Assembly (NCBI RefSeq): GCF_001883705.2
Contig: NZ_MDEQ02000012.1
Location: 124,001 to 188,000, forward strand
Source of the DNA: Burkholderia catarinensis
GTDB lineage: Bacteria; Pseudomonadota; Gammaproteobacteria; Burkholderiales; Burkholderiaceae
Direction of reading: 5' to 3'
Length of the DNA: 64,000 nucleotides
The notes beneath the pieces are model-generated. The model was not told where the DNA came from, did no database searches, and saw only the letters and a program-made list of their open reading frames with translations. The stretch's first letter is position 1. The number at the start of each line of letters is the position of its first letter. A program made the translations under genes and the position numbers. This document shows, one piece after another, positions 9,295 to 18,504 of the stretch.

Positions 9295-10614
9295 ATGAAC
9301 ATCATCTGGGCGCGCTTTCTGGTGTCGCTCGTGCTGCTCGTGCTGATCGGCGTATTGGTCGGCGTCTTCGCCGGCCCGACCGCGGGCCTCGTGTTCGTGG
9401 TCGTGATGCTGGTCGCGCAGGGCTTTTTCAGCACCTTCCATACGCAGCGCCTGTGGCGGCTGCTCGATGCGCCGGTCTACGGCGAGGTGCCGAGCGCGCC
9501 GGGCATCTGGGGCGAAATCTACTATCGCCTGCACAAGCTCGCGAAGCAGTGGCATGCGCAGGTGCGGCAGGTCGAACAGCAGCATTCGCGCTTCATCCAG
9601 GCGATCCAGGCATCGCCGAACGGCGTCGCGATGCTCGACGACCACGACCAGATCGAATGGTGCAACGAGATCGCCGAGGTCCATTTCGGCCTCGATGCGA
9701 AGCGCGACCTGCGCCAGCACATCACGAACCTGGTGCGCCATCCCGATTTCGTCCGCTACCTGAATGCGCAGCATTACGAAGAGACGCTCGTGATGCGCGG
9801 CATGGGCGACTCGCGGCAGAACGTGCTGGAAGTGCAGGTGTTTCCGTATGGCGAGAACCGCAAGCTGCTGCTCACGCAGGACATCACCGAGCTCGAGCGC
9901 ACCGACGCGATGCGACGCGACTTCGTCGCGAACGTGTCGCACGAATTGAAGACGCCGCTCACCGTGCTGTCGGGCTTCCTCGAGACGATGCGCGAATTGC
10001 CGCTGAACGAGGAAGACCGCGCACGCTATCTCGAAATGATGGAGCAACAGGCTTCGCGGATGCGGCACATCGTGACCGACCTGCTGGTGCTCGCGAAGCT
10101 GGAGGGCGAGAGCAAGCCGCCGGCCGACCACGCGATCGACATGCGGGCTGTGTTCGACCATCTGAAGGAGGATGCGCAGACGCTGTCGAACGGGCATCAC
10201 GACATCTCGTTCTCGATCGACGAGACGCTCGGCGTCACGGGCGCTCAGACGGAGTTGTTCAGCGCATTCGGGAATCTCGTCACGAACGCGATCCGCTATA
10301 CGCCGGACGGCGGCAAGATCGCCGTGTCGTGGCGGCGCGAGGGCGCGCACGGCGTATTTTCCGTCACGGACAGCGGCTTCGGCATTCCGGCCGCCGACCT
10401 GCCGCGGCTCACCGAGCGCTTCTACCGCGTCGACCGCAGCCGCTCGCGCGACACGGGTGGCACGGGGCTCGGGCTCGCGATCGTCAAGCACGTGCTGCAG
10501 CGGCACGACGCGCACCTGTACGTGCAGAGCGAGGAAGGGCGCGGCAGCACGTTCACCGCGCGGTTTCCGGGCTCGCGCATCATCGCGATCCGGCCGGCCG
10601 CGTACGAGGCATGA
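9295..10614 (+). CDS. phoR: Phosphate regulon sensor kinase PhoR
   Basis: Membrane histidine kinase that phosphorylates PhoB under phosphate limitation. The 439-aa protein has an N-terminal hydrophobic hairpin (about residues 5-45), a PAS-like domain in the middle (QAIQASPNGVAMLDDHDQIE), the H-box DFVANVSHELKTPLTVLSGF, N-box FGNLVTNAIRYTP, and G-boxes DSGFGIP and GGTGLGLAIVKHV. There is no large periplasmic sensor, as is usual for PhoR, so sensing is presumed to go through PhoU/Pst. It is the last gene of the pho operon; a strong terminator follows. Confidence 0.96.
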   Translation: MNIIWARFLVSLVLLVLIGVLVGVFAGPTAGLVFVVVMLVAQGFFSTFHTQRLWRLLDAPVYGEVPSAPGIWGEIYYRLHKLAKQWHAQVRQVEQQHSRFIQAIQASPNGVAMLDDHDQIEWCNEIAEVHFGLDAKRDLRQHITNLVRHPDFVRYLNAQHYEETLVMRGMGDSRQNVLEVQVFPYGENRKLLLTQDITELERTDAMRRDFVANVSHELKTPLTVLSGFLETMRELPLNEEDRARYLEMMEQQASRMRHIVTDLLVLAKLEGESKPPADHAIDMRAVFDHLKEDAQTLSNGHHDISFSIDETLGVTGAQTELFSAFGNLVTNAIRYTPDGGKIAVSWRREGAHGVFSVTDSGFGIPAADLPRLTERFYRVDRSRSRDTGGTGLGLAIVKHVLQRHDAHLYVQSEEGRGSTFTARFPGSRIIAIRPAAYEA

Positions 10615-10669
10615 TCGCGTAGCGGCATCCATCGCTCGGTCGGCGAGCGGCCCATGTCAGGTCCGCCAT

Positions 10670-10700
10670 AAAAAATGCAGCCCACGGGCTGCATTTTTTT
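10670..10700. terminator. Bidirectional terminator between phoR and ppk
   Basis: The arm A-run plus TGCAGCCC is mirrored by GGGCTGCA plus a T-run around a very short loop (about 10684-10685). With A-run and T-run on opposite sides it can end phoR on the plus strand and ppk on the minus strand, which converge here. Confidence 0.9.
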
Positions 10701-10742
10701 ATCGGATGTGCGGCGGCGCGCGATCGGCGCCATGCCGCACGC

Positions 10743-12806
10743 TCACGAGCAGAACTTCGCAAGCAGCCCGAGTTGCGCGTTGCGGATCGTCTTGCCCGAG
10801 CGCCGCCGGCGGTAGTGCCCGTCGCTGTGCATCTGCCACGCCGACTGGTTGTCGCCGAGGCATACCGACAGGCCTTCGGCGATCACGCGCCGCTTGAGCT
10901 TGCGCTCGCGGATCGGGAACGCGACCTCGACGCGGCGGAACAGGTTGCGGTCCATCCAGTCGGCGCTCGACAGATAGACGTCCTCTGCGCCGCCCGCGTG
11001 GAAATAATAGATCCGGTGATGCTCGAGGAAGCGGCCGACGATCGAGCGCACCGTGATGTTTTCCGACAGCCCCGGCACGCCCGGCTGCAGCGCGCAGACG
11101 CCGCGCACGATCAGGTCGACCTTGACGCCGGCCTGCGATGCTTCGTACAGCGCGGCAATGACCGACGGCTCCAGCAGCGCGTTCATTTTCGCAACGACGC
11201 GCGCGCGCTTGCCGGCACGCGCATTGTCGATTTCCGCGTGGATCGATTCGATGATGCGCGGATGCAGCGTGAACGGCGATTGCCACAGCTCGTGCAGCGT
11301 GAGTTCGCCGCCGATTCCGGTCAGTTGCTGGAACACGTGATGGACGTCCTCGCAGATCTTCTGGTCGGCCGTCATCAGCCCGAAGTCGGTGTAGAGGCGC
11401 GCCGTGCGCGGGTGGTAGTTGCCGGTGCCGAGGTGCACGTAGCGGCGCAGCGACGCCTTGCCGGCCTGCACGACGCGCCGCACGATCAGCATCATCTTCG
11501 CATGGCACTTGTGACCGACCACGCCGTACACGACGTGCGCGCCGACGGCTTCGAGCTGTGACGCCCAGTTGATGTTGGTTTCCTCGTCGAAGCGCGCGAG
11601 CAGCTCGACGACGACGGTCACTTCCTTGCCGTTGCGCGCGGCTTCCATCAGCGCGTCCATCAGCGGCGAATCGGTGCCGGTGCGGTAGATCGTCTGCTTG
11701 ATCGCGACGACGCTCGGGTCTTTCGCGGCCTGCTGCAGCAGTTCGAGCACCGGCTGGAAGCTTTCGTACGGGTGGTGCAGCAGGATGTCGCCGTTGTCGA
11801 TCGTGTCGAACATCGTCGGCGCGTTCGTGATCGCGGCCGGGATCGACGCGGTGAACGGCGTGAACTTGAGCTCGGGGCGGTCGACGAGATCGGGAATCTG
11901 CATCAGGCGCACGAGGTTCACGGACCCGGCCACGCGATAGCAGTCCTTTTCGCTGAGTTCGCTTTCCACGAGCAGGCGTCGCACGATGTGCGGCGGCGTG
12001 TCGGCCGACACTTCGAGGCGTACCGCGTTGCCGAGGTGGCGCGCGGGCAGTTCGCCCTGCAGCGCGACGCGCAGGTTCGTGATTTCGTCTTCGTCGACGA
12101 ACAGCTCGCTGTTGCGCGTGATACGGAACTGGTTGCAGCTCTTCACGACGAGTTGCGGGAAGAGTTCGCCGACAAAGTACTGCAAGAACGAGCTCAGCAG
12201 CACGAAGCCGTGCTCGAAGCCCGACAGCGCGTGCGGCATGCGCACGACGCGCGGCAGCGCGCGCGGCGCCTGCACGATGCCCATCACGGCCTGGCGGCCG
12301 AATGCGTCGCGGCCTTCGAGCTCGACGACGAAGTTCAGGCTCTTGTTCAGCACGCGCGGGAACGGGTGGGCCGGATCGAGGCCGATCGGCGTCAGCACCG
12401 GCAGCAGCTCGTCGAGGAAGTAGTGCCGGGCCCATTCGAGCTGCTCGTCGTTCCACGTGTCGCTCGCGTGGAAGTAGATGCCTTCCTGTTCGAGCGCGGG
12501 CAGCACGGTTTCGTGCAGCATCGTGTACTGTCGATGGACGAGCCGTTGCGCGCGTTCGACGACGAGATCGTAAGCATGCTGTAACGACATGCCGTCGGGC
12601 GTCAGCGCGCCGGGGTTGTCTCGGATCTGCTCCTGAAGGCCGGCCATCCGCACTTCGAAGAATTCGTCGAGGTTGCTGCTGGTGATGCAGATGAAGCGCA
12701 GGCGCTCGAGCAACGGTACTTGCGGATCGGCCGCCTGGGCCAGCACGCGCTCGTTGAAACCGAGGATGCCGAGTTCACGATTGAGAAGCGGGTAACGGAC
12801 GGACAT
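10743..12806 (-). CDS. ppk: Polyphosphate kinase 1
   Basis: Transfers the ATP gamma-phosphate reversibly onto inorganic polyphosphate chains. The 687-aa protein has the usual PPK1 length. It starts MSVRYPLLNRELGILGFNER and has the N-terminal helical domain motif SNLDEFFEVRMAGL. The phospholipase-D-like domains carry GHKCHAKMMLIVRR (with the probable autophosphorylated His) and YVHLGTGNYHPRTARLYTDF. The frame is open a further 89 codons upstream, but ATG 12806 matches the family start. It is divergent from ppx and convergent with phoR, placing polyphosphate storage next to phosphate uptake. Confidence 0.96.
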   Translation of the reverse strand: MSVRYPLLNRELGILGFNERVLAQAADPQVPLLERLRFICITSSNLDEFFEVRMAGLQEQIRDNPGALTPDGMSLQHAYDLVVERAQRLVHRQYTMLHETVLPALEQEGIYFHASDTWNDEQLEWARHYFLDELLPVLTPIGLDPAHPFPRVLNKSLNFVVELEGRDAFGRQAVMGIVQAPRALPRVVRMPHALSGFEHGFVLLSSFLQYFVGELFPQLVVKSCNQFRITRNSELFVDEDEITNLRVALQGELPARHLGNAVRLEVSADTPPHIVRRLLVESELSEKDCYRVAGSVNLVRLMQIPDLVDRPELKFTPFTASIPAAITNAPTMFDTIDNGDILLHHPYESFQPVLELLQQAAKDPSVVAIKQTIYRTGTDSPLMDALMEAARNGKEVTVVVELLARFDEETNINWASQLEAVGAHVVYGVVGHKCHAKMMLIVRRVVQAGKASLRRYVHLGTGNYHPRTARLYTDFGLMTADQKICEDVHHVFQQLTGIGGELTLHELWQSPFTLHPRIIESIHAEIDNARAGKRARVVAKMNALLEPSVIAALYEASQAGVKVDLIVRGVCALQPGVPGLSENITVRSIVGRFLEHHRIYYFHAGGAEDVYLSSADWMDRNLFRRVEVAFPIRERKLKRRVIAEGLSVCLGDNQSAWQMHSDGHYRRRRSGKTIRNAQLGLLAKFCS

Positions 12807-13087
12807 CGGCAGAGTAGGGGGTGATTCAGGCGATGATTCGAAAGGACGCTCGGAAGCTCTCACGGTACGATGACGTGCTGATGACGATAATGTATTTATA
12901 TCGGGAAATCCTACGCCGCAACCGTTTCGTCTCATAAATGTTTCGGCTATATGGTGTCGAGCAGTGTGCATGCCTGTGAAGCGTGGCAATGGCAAGCGTT
13001 CCACGCTTAAAATGTCGCCTTTGAGATTAATCGCCCAGGGTTGCCGGACCGGCTGCCGCGGGCGAACGCGCACGGAGCCCCATTCTG
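12807..13087. promoter_or_regulatory. Divergent ppk/ppx intergenic region with weak Pho-box candidate
   Basis: This 281-base spacer must contain both promoters. On the minus strand, bases 12887-12870 read as two GTCAT cores at an 11-base step (TCGTCATCAGCACGTCAT), resembling a Pho box oriented toward ppk. No convincing -10 follows at the expected distance, so this is only a candidate. An AT-rich patch (12884-12900) may hold a promoter. Confidence 0.35.
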
Positions 13088-14602
13088 ATGGTTACAACCC
13101 CCCACTTGCTGGCTGCCGTGGATCTTGGCTCGAACAGCTTCCGGCTGATCGTCGGTCGTGTCGAGGAAACGTCGGCGGGCAGCCAGATCTATCCCGTCGA
13201 CGCGCTGCGCGAGCCCGTTCGGCTGGCCGCCGGCCTGTCGAGCGACAAGATGCTCGATCGCGCGTCGCAGGAACGTGGCTGGGAGGCGCTCAAGCGGTTC
13301 GGCGAGCGCCTGCGCGATTTCCATCCCGATCATGTGCGCGCGGTGGCCACCAACACGTTGCGCGTCGCGAAGAACGCGGGCGAATTTCTCGGCGAGGCCG
13401 AAGCGGCGCTCGGTTTCCCGATCGAAGTGATCGCGGGCCGCGAAGAGGCGCGGCTGATCTATGCGGGTGCCGCGCACTCGGTGCCGGCGAGCGCCGGCAA
13501 GCGGCTCGTCGTCGATATCGGCGGCGGCTCGACCGAATTCATCATCGGCTCGCACTACACGCCGATCGTGATGGAAAGTCTCTATATCGGCTGCGTGAGC
13601 CATAGCCGCGCCTTCTTTCCGGCCGGCAACGTCGACGAATACACGATGCGGCAGGCTGAGCTCGCGGCCAAGCGCGAGATCCAGATCATTTCGAGCGAGT
13701 ACAAGAAGGCCGGGTGGGACCAGGCGATCGGTTCGTCCGGCACCGCGCGTGCGCTCGCGGAACTCGTCGAGGCGAACGGCTTCAACGATCCGGGCATCAC
13801 GCACGGCATTTCGCGCGGCGGCCTCGAGCGTTTGAAGCGCGCGCTGATCAAGTCGGAGAACGTCAACCGGCTGAAGCTCGTCGCGCTGAAACCCGATCGC
13901 GTGCCCGTGCTCGCGGGCGGCCTCGCGATCATGCTGGCGGTGTTCGAGGAGCTCGGCGTCGACTACGTCGATACGACCGACGGCGCGCTGCGCCTCGGCG
14001 TGCTGTACGACCTGCTCGGCCGGACGCAGCATGAGGACATGCGCGCGGTGACCGTCGAGGGCTTCACGCGACGCTACGGTGTCGATCGTGCACAGGCGGA
14101 GCGGATCGGCGCGCTGGCGGCGCGTTTTTACGACGAACTCGAGGAAGCCGACGACGAAGCGCGCGAGGAAGGGCGGATGTTCCTCGGCTGGGCGGCCGCG
14201 TTGCACGAGATCGGCCTGTCGATCTCGCACAGCGCGTATCACAAGCATTCGGCCTATATCGCGAGCAATGCCGACATGCCGGGTTTCTCGCGTACCGACC
14301 AGGCGCGGCTCGCCGCGCTCGTGCTCGGTCACGCGGGCAAGCTCGGCAAGCTGTCGCAGGCGCGCGAGGTCGAGTGGCCGCTGCTGTTCTGCCTGCGGCT
14401 CGCGGCGCTGCTGTGCCGGCGCCGGACCGATGCGGGGCTGCCCGACATTTCCGTTTCGCAGATGAAGAAGGGCGGGTATGAGGTGCGGCTGCCGAGCGCA
14501 TGGGTCGAGCAGAACCCGCTGACCGACTACAGCCTCAGCCAGGAGGCCGCCGAGTGGGAGAAGGTCGGCATCCCGTATCGCGTGGTGTATACCGGCGCGT
14601 AG
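13088..14602 (+). CDS. ppx: Exopolyphosphatase
   Basis: Ppx/GppA phosphatase that releases phosphate from the ends of polyphosphate chains and may also act on pppGpp. The 504-aa protein has the actin-like phosphate-binding motifs LAAVDLGSNSFRLIVGRVEE (residues about 8-27), ATNTLRVAKN, and VVDIGGGSTEFIIG, followed by a C-terminal HD-like helical domain (LHEIGLSISHSAYHKHSAY). It is divergent from ppk. Polyphosphate synthesis and breakdown are thus encoded back to back. Confidence 0.95.
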   Translation: MVTTPHLLAAVDLGSNSFRLIVGRVEETSAGSQIYPVDALREPVRLAAGLSSDKMLDRASQERGWEALKRFGERLRDFHPDHVRAVATNTLRVAKNAGEFLGEAEAALGFPIEVIAGREEARLIYAGAAHSVPASAGKRLVVDIGGGSTEFIIGSHYTPIVMESLYIGCVSHSRAFFPAGNVDEYTMRQAELAAKREIQIISSEYKKAGWDQAIGSSGTARALAELVEANGFNDPGITHGISRGGLERLKRALIKSENVNRLKLVALKPDRVPVLAGGLAIMLAVFEELGVDYVDTTDGALRLGVLYDLLGRTQHEDMRAVTVEGFTRRYGVDRAQAERIGALAARFYDELEEADDEAREEGRMFLGWAAALHEIGLSISHSAYHKHSAYIASNADMPGFSRTDQARLAALVLGHAGKLGKLSQAREVEWPLLFCLRLAALLCRRRTDAGLPDISVSQMKKGGYEVRLPSAWVEQNPLTDYSLSQEAAEWEKVGIPYRVVYTGA

Positions 14603-14656
14603 CCGCGATGCGGCGCGCGCCTGCGGGCACGCCGCACGGGTGCGTCGTCAGGCCGT

Positions 14657-15091
14657 TCAGTCCGACGAGCAGACGATCGCGGTCAGGAACGGGAACGCCT
14701 GCTTGACGGTCGCGTCGCTGCCGGCCTTGCGCACGGCTTCCTCCACCGCGCTCTTCGTGCCGCGCACCACGACGCCGTAGGCCCAGTCGCCGATCGGCGT
14801 GCCGTCGCCCGGACGGAAGATCGGGTCGTTCGCCTGGTAACCGAGTACGACGTAGACACCGAAGCCGTATGCGGTCAGCGAACGGCTCGTGCGGAATGCG
14901 TTGACCGAATTCGATTCGACGTGCATCGGCTCCGGGTGGATGTCGCCGGCGGCGAGCAGCGGCGCGACGAACTTGTGGCCGTTCGAGTGGCAGTCGAGCG
15001 CGTCGTCGAGCGCCTTGGCCGATGCGGTGCCGGCAGTCGCGAGCGTGAGCAGCGATGCGCAGAGGGCGGTCTTGAGAATGTTGTTTTTCAT
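14657..15091 (-). CDS. Small secreted protein of unknown function
   Basis: I do not recognise the family. The 144-aa product begins with a clear signal peptide (MKNNILKTALCASLLTLATAGTASA), with likely cleavage before KALDDALDC, so it is periplasmic or secreted. The mature part has two Cys (DCHSNGH and the C-terminal IVCSSD) that could form a disulfide. The frame opens nine codons earlier, but the ATG at 15091 gives the proper signal sequence. It is convergent with ppx and has no clear partner. Confidence 0.75.
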   Translation of the reverse strand: MKNNILKTALCASLLTLATAGTASAKALDDALDCHSNGHKFVAPLLAAGDIHPEPMHVESNSVNAFRTSRSLTAYGFGVYVVLGYQANDPIFRPGDGTPIGDWAYGVVVRGTKSAVEEAVRKAGSDATVKQAFPFLTAIVCSSD

Positions 15092-15386
15092 GCGCGGAGG
15101 CGGGTTGTTCGCGAGCATTATCGCGTGTTCCCGCGCGCGGCGCGCTCCGAGCGGGAGCGGCTGCCGGGCGGCGCCGCGCCGTGCCCGAAAATCGACAAGA
15201 CGGCGAGCTGAAGGATTTGACTCGTTTCGCGGTGTCGGGGCTGGAACGAAAGCAAAGATTCGAACAGTTGTTTCACCTGCTTTTCGCGACGTCCAATACG
15301 TTTCCCGGTGCCTGTAACCGGGCCGTTCGGCCGACAGTCCGTACCTCTTCGCTTGTCGTCGCGGATTCCGATCCGCAGACGATGCA

Positions 15387-16241
15387 TCAATCGTGCAGAT
15401 TGCTCAGGATCGCGATGAGGTGATCCATGACGGCGCGCACCGCCGGCGAGCGGCGCACGTCGGCATGGACCGACATCCAGAGCGGCCGGCTCGGCAACTG
15501 CGGCAGGGCGTCGATGCGAACGAGGCGCGTGCCGGCGTGCGCGACGAAGGACGGGAGCAGTGCGATTCCGACGCCCTGTTGTGCCGCTTCGGCTTGTGTC
15601 CGAACGTCGTTCGATCGCAGCGCAATCACGCGTCCGGTAGCGGCCTGCGTCAGCCAGCGTTGTTGAGGGATATCGCGTAGCGACGCTTCGAATCCGATGA
15701 AGGACCAGTTTTCCGGTGAGCGCTCGGCATGGCATGCCGTTGCGTAGAAACCGAATTTCACCGCACCGATCCGCCGCACGACCCGCCCCGGCAGGCTCGG
15801 CCTGACAAAGCCGATGGCGATGTCGGCGTCGCCTTGTTCGAGCGAGGCCAGCGAAGACGTGGCCGAAAGGGTCATGCGGATGCCGGGATGCCGGGCGATC
15901 AGTGCCGGCAGGCTCGGGGTGATGATCAACATGGCGAGTGCCGGCAAGGCGCTGACCGTGACGTTTCCCGCAGGTCCCTGATCGATCCCGCGAAGGTGGC
16001 GGACTGCGGTGTCGGCGCTTTCCTGCATGGTTGCAGCCGCTTCGGCAAGCGCGACGCCATGTTCCGTCAGCCGTGTCGAGCGGGGCAGCCGGTCGATGAG
16101 CTTCAGGCCGACCGCCTGTTCCAGTCGGGCAATGCGCCGTCCGACGGTCGCATGGTCGATGCCGAGTTCTCGCGCAGCGGCCGTCAACGAGCCGAGGCGC
16201 GCGGCGACGAGAAAATAGCGCATGTCTTGCCAGTCGAACAT
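15387..16241 (-). CDS. LysR-family transcriptional regulator
   Basis: The 284-aa protein starts MFDWQDMRYFLVAARLGSLT and carries the N-terminal winged helix-turn-helix (AARELGIDHATVGRRIARLE), followed by a periplasmic-binding-like effector domain (residues about 90-284). The frame opens 13 codons earlier, but the ATG at 16241 fits the family. It is divergent from the GST gene 96 bases away, so GST control is likely; LysR regulators usually act on the divergent neighbour (inference). Confidence 0.88.
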   Translation of the reverse strand: MFDWQDMRYFLVAARLGSLTAAARELGIDHATVGRRIARLEQAVGLKLIDRLPRSTRLTEHGVALAEAAATMQESADTAVRHLRGIDQGPAGNVTVSALPALAMLIITPSLPALIARHPGIRMTLSATSSLASLEQGDADIAIGFVRPSLPGRVVRRIGAVKFGFYATACHAERSPENWSFIGFEASLRDIPQQRWLTQAATGRVIALRSNDVRTQAEAAQQGVGIALLPSFVAHAGTRLVRIDALPQLPSRPLWMSVHADVRRSPAVRAVMDHLIAILSNLHD

Positions 16242-16337
16242 ATGTGCATTTTTGCACGCCTGGCTTTCACGTTCACGCATTTTCGCAACGATATCGGGAC
16301 GTTAATCTTGTCTCCAACCTAATTCCGGAGAACGTCG

Positions 16338-16982
16338 ATGTTGTTGTTCTACGCTGCCGGCGCCAGTTCCCAGGCGTCGCATATTTTGCTTCGCGAGGCT
16401 GAACTTCCGTTTGGCCTCGAACGGGTCGATCTTGTCGGGCATGAATGGTCGGGAGGAGACTACCGGCACATCAATGCCAAGTCTTATGTCCCCGCGCTTC
16501 GGCTGGACGATGGCGATTTGCTGACGGAGGGGGCGGTGATTCTGCAGTACATCGCCGATCAGGTTCCGGAGCGGGGATTGCTGCCGGCAGTCGGCACGCG
16601 CGAGCGTTATCACGCGTTGTCGTGGCTGGTTTTTATCGCCACCGAGTTGCACAAGAATTTCATTACGCCGGAGCGCCACGGTGGCGTGGCCGCGAATTTT
16701 CTGTCGAAGACCGAATTCGGTCAGGGCGAGACCCGGGCTCGCGTGTCGCCGCGGCTGGCGTATGTCGACCAGATGCTTGCGGGGCGCGATTTCTTGCTGG
16801 GCGACCGGTTCTCGGCGCCCGATGCGTATCTGTTCACCATGCTGACCTGGGCGCGGCGGCTATCGCTCGATATTGCGCAATGGCCCAATCTGACGGGTTT
16901 CTTCGATCGGGTCATGGCGCGGCCGACGGTTCGCGAAGTGCTCGACGTGGAAGGCCCTCCGCATTCGCTGCTGGAGCGTTAG
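16338..16982 (+). CDS. Glutathione S-transferase family protein
   Basis: 214 aa, with an N-terminal thioredoxin-like domain (MLLFYAAGASSQASHILLRE; cis-Pro region KSYVPALRL; TEGAVILQYIAD) and an all-helical C-terminal domain (LLGDRFSAPDAYLFTMLTWA). The layout is that of bacterial beta-class GSTs, in which GACS carries a catalytic Cys. Here the position reads GASS, so the Cys is replaced by Ser. It probably conjugates or carries glutathione in detoxification; the substrate is unknown. A CGGAGAA ribosome site precedes the ATG. It is divergent from the LysR gene. Confidence 0.88.
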   Translation: MLLFYAAGASSQASHILLREAELPFGLERVDLVGHEWSGGDYRHINAKSYVPALRLDDGDLLTEGAVILQYIADQVPERGLLPAVGTRERYHALSWLVFIATELHKNFITPERHGGVAANFLSKTEFGQGETRARVSPRLAYVDQMLAGRDFLLGDRFSAPDAYLFTMLTWARRLSLDIAQWPNLTGFFDRVMARPTVREVLDVEGPPHSLLER

Positions 16983-17215
16983 CGGGCGGTGTTTTCCTTT
17001 CGATCGCGAGTGGGTTTTGCTTGCAGGACGGAAGCGTGCGTGGCCGCCTTCAATCTGAACTCAGGGGAAAACGTACGTCGCTGCTTGCTCATCAGACACC
17101 TCTTCATGGCGACCATTCGCGCCTAAATCAGTGTCCGGATTCATTGGGCCACTACACTCCAGCCACGGTCCGTCGAGCCTGGCTGGATTCCGATAATATC
17201 GACGCCACTGCCTGA

Positions 17216-17401
17216 TTGGTCACAAAATTCCGCCGCGGGTCACTTCGCCAGCGGGTTGAAGTGCGATACCAGGCCGATGATCCTGACGGCAGTGCAACGA
17301 TGAACTTCTTTGCAGAAATTTGGGATTCGACGATCGCTTTTGGCATCATGGGCGCGGTCGCGATCGAGTGCGGGATCATGAATTTGCGGTCGCGGACATA
17401 A
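17216..17401 (+). pseudogene. Truncated DUF3592-like gene fragment
   Basis: This short frame (TTG at 17216) encodes VEVRYQADDPDGSATMNFFAEIW followed by a hydrophobic segment, shown here only by its key parts. It lines up with the C-terminal half of the next gene, which has VQVRYLASSPKTSATLDRFLAIW and then a hydrophobic segment. It therefore looks like the remains of a second copy that lost its N-terminal half. The surrounding 17.0-17.5 kb holds no other gene I can support, and base composition drops here, marking the left edge of the accessory island. Confidence 0.6.
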
Positions 17402-17499
17402 CGAGAGAGAGCACAAGGTTATTTTTGTCGGGCACGACGATTGGGTGTTCCGATAAACTCAGACTGTAAAATTGGCCTACCGATAGGTGGCCGTCTGCC

Positions 17500-17916
17500 A
17501 TGAATCGAGGCGAATACACGAATATGACGAAGTCAGCCGATACAATAAAAGCAGTGTTTTTTTGCCTGCTTGGTGTGGCCTTACTCGCAGGCATGGTCTA
17601 TTCGATCGTTGATACGCGCTCCTTTCTTAAGGAAGCTGAGGTCGCGAATGGACAGGTCATTGCGTTAAATGCCGGCGGTAGTCATCCGGAAATTGCATTC
17701 GTGACGTCCACCGGCGAGCATGTGTCATACGCTCAAGGCGGTCTCGTGTTCGGCATGAAAGTCGGTGACGCGGTGCAGGTGCGCTATCTTGCGTCTTCGC
17801 CCAAGACGTCTGCAACTTTGGATCGATTTTTGGCGATCTGGACCGTACCCATCTTCCTGGGTTTCTTTGGTGTTAGTGCGGTGTTAGGTGGTTTCTTCAG
17901 TTTCCCTCGGCCCTGA
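17500..17916 (+). CDS. DUF3592-like membrane protein
   Basis: 138 aa from ATG 17500 (AGGTGG nine bases upstream); ATG 17524 is an alternative start. It has an N-terminal transmembrane segment (AVFFCLLGVALLAGMVYSIV), an extracytoplasmic beta-rich domain with VRYLASSPKTS typical of DUF3592, and a second hydrophobic segment near the C-terminus (TVPIFLGFFGVSAVLGGFF). Function is unknown. The truncated copy just upstream and the linked T6SS genes suggest island cargo, possibly membrane-acting immunity; that is inference. Confidence 0.65.
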   Translation: MNRGEYTNMTKSADTIKAVFFCLLGVALLAGMVYSIVDTRSFLKEAEVANGQVIALNAGGSHPEIAFVTSTGEHVSYAQGGLVFGMKVGDAVQVRYLASSPKTSATLDRFLAIWTVPIFLGFFGVSAVLGGFFSFPRP

Positions 17917-17933
17917 CCTTCTGGGATAAGTCC

Positions 17934-18503
17934 ATGTCTTTTTTGCGACGTAGTCAATGGGAGTACCAGACCGGCTCGACCTTTGGCGCGAGCATTGAAC
18001 TCGTCATGGGCTCGGGAGGTGAGATTTTGTTGAAGAATCCCTCTGGTCAGTTTCAGCGCTTCTGGTACGGTGGCCTAGGTGTAGGTTTGGGTTTCGGTGT
18101 CAAAATCCCCAAGGTCCGGCTGCCGAAATTCGCAATCAACAGCAAGGCTATCAGCGGAAGCGGTTCGGCGGAGGCATTCCCCAGTACCGGCTGGATCTAC
18201 ATGACGTCGGCTTTTTCGGGAACGGAGCTCGAGCGATCCGACTTGCAGGGCGGTGCCGTCTATCTGGACGGAAGCGCGGAAATCATTCTGGGTGGTGGCG
18301 GTGGATCGGTGATGTTGCTTGGCATCAATCCGGCTTTGCTTTCACTCGCTTTGAGCCAGATCGCGGTCAATCCATTTATGTTCGAATGGGTGATACGACG
18401 GGCGAAAGCGCTCCTGATCATGGTCGGCGTCAATGCCGGCCTGAATGCCAACGGCATGGGTTTCGGGGGAGGGGCGGGAATTCTTGCCGGATATGTCCAT
18501 TGA
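17934..18503 (+). CDS. Glycine-rich protein of unknown function (T6SS-linked)
   Basis: I do not recognise this 189-aa protein. It has glycine-rich stretches (GGLGVGLGFGV, ILGGGGGSVMLLG, GMGFGGGAGILAGYVH) and amphipathic or hydrophobic segments at about residues 120-150. There is no signal peptide. It lies 17 bases after the DUF3592-like gene, probably in one operon, and its stop is one base from the convergent tssF stop. It could be a small effector, an accessory protein or a pore-like component; nothing in the sequence decides this. Confidence 0.6.
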   Translation: MSFLRRSQWEYQTGSTFGASIELVMGSGGEILLKNPSGQFQRFWYGGLGVGLGFGVKIPKVRLPKFAINSKAISGSGSAEAFPSTGWIYMTSAFSGTELERSDLQGGAVYLDGSAEIILGGGGGSVMLLGINPALLSLALSQIAVNPFMFEWVIRRAKALLIMVGVNAGLNANGMGFGGGAGILAGYVH

Positions 18504-18504
18504 C

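Noticed and set aside
16983..17500. A left attachment site for the T6SS island matching the tRNA-Pro 3' end
   Set aside because: I found only short chance matches such as CGATAGG, not a copy of the tRNA 3' sequence.
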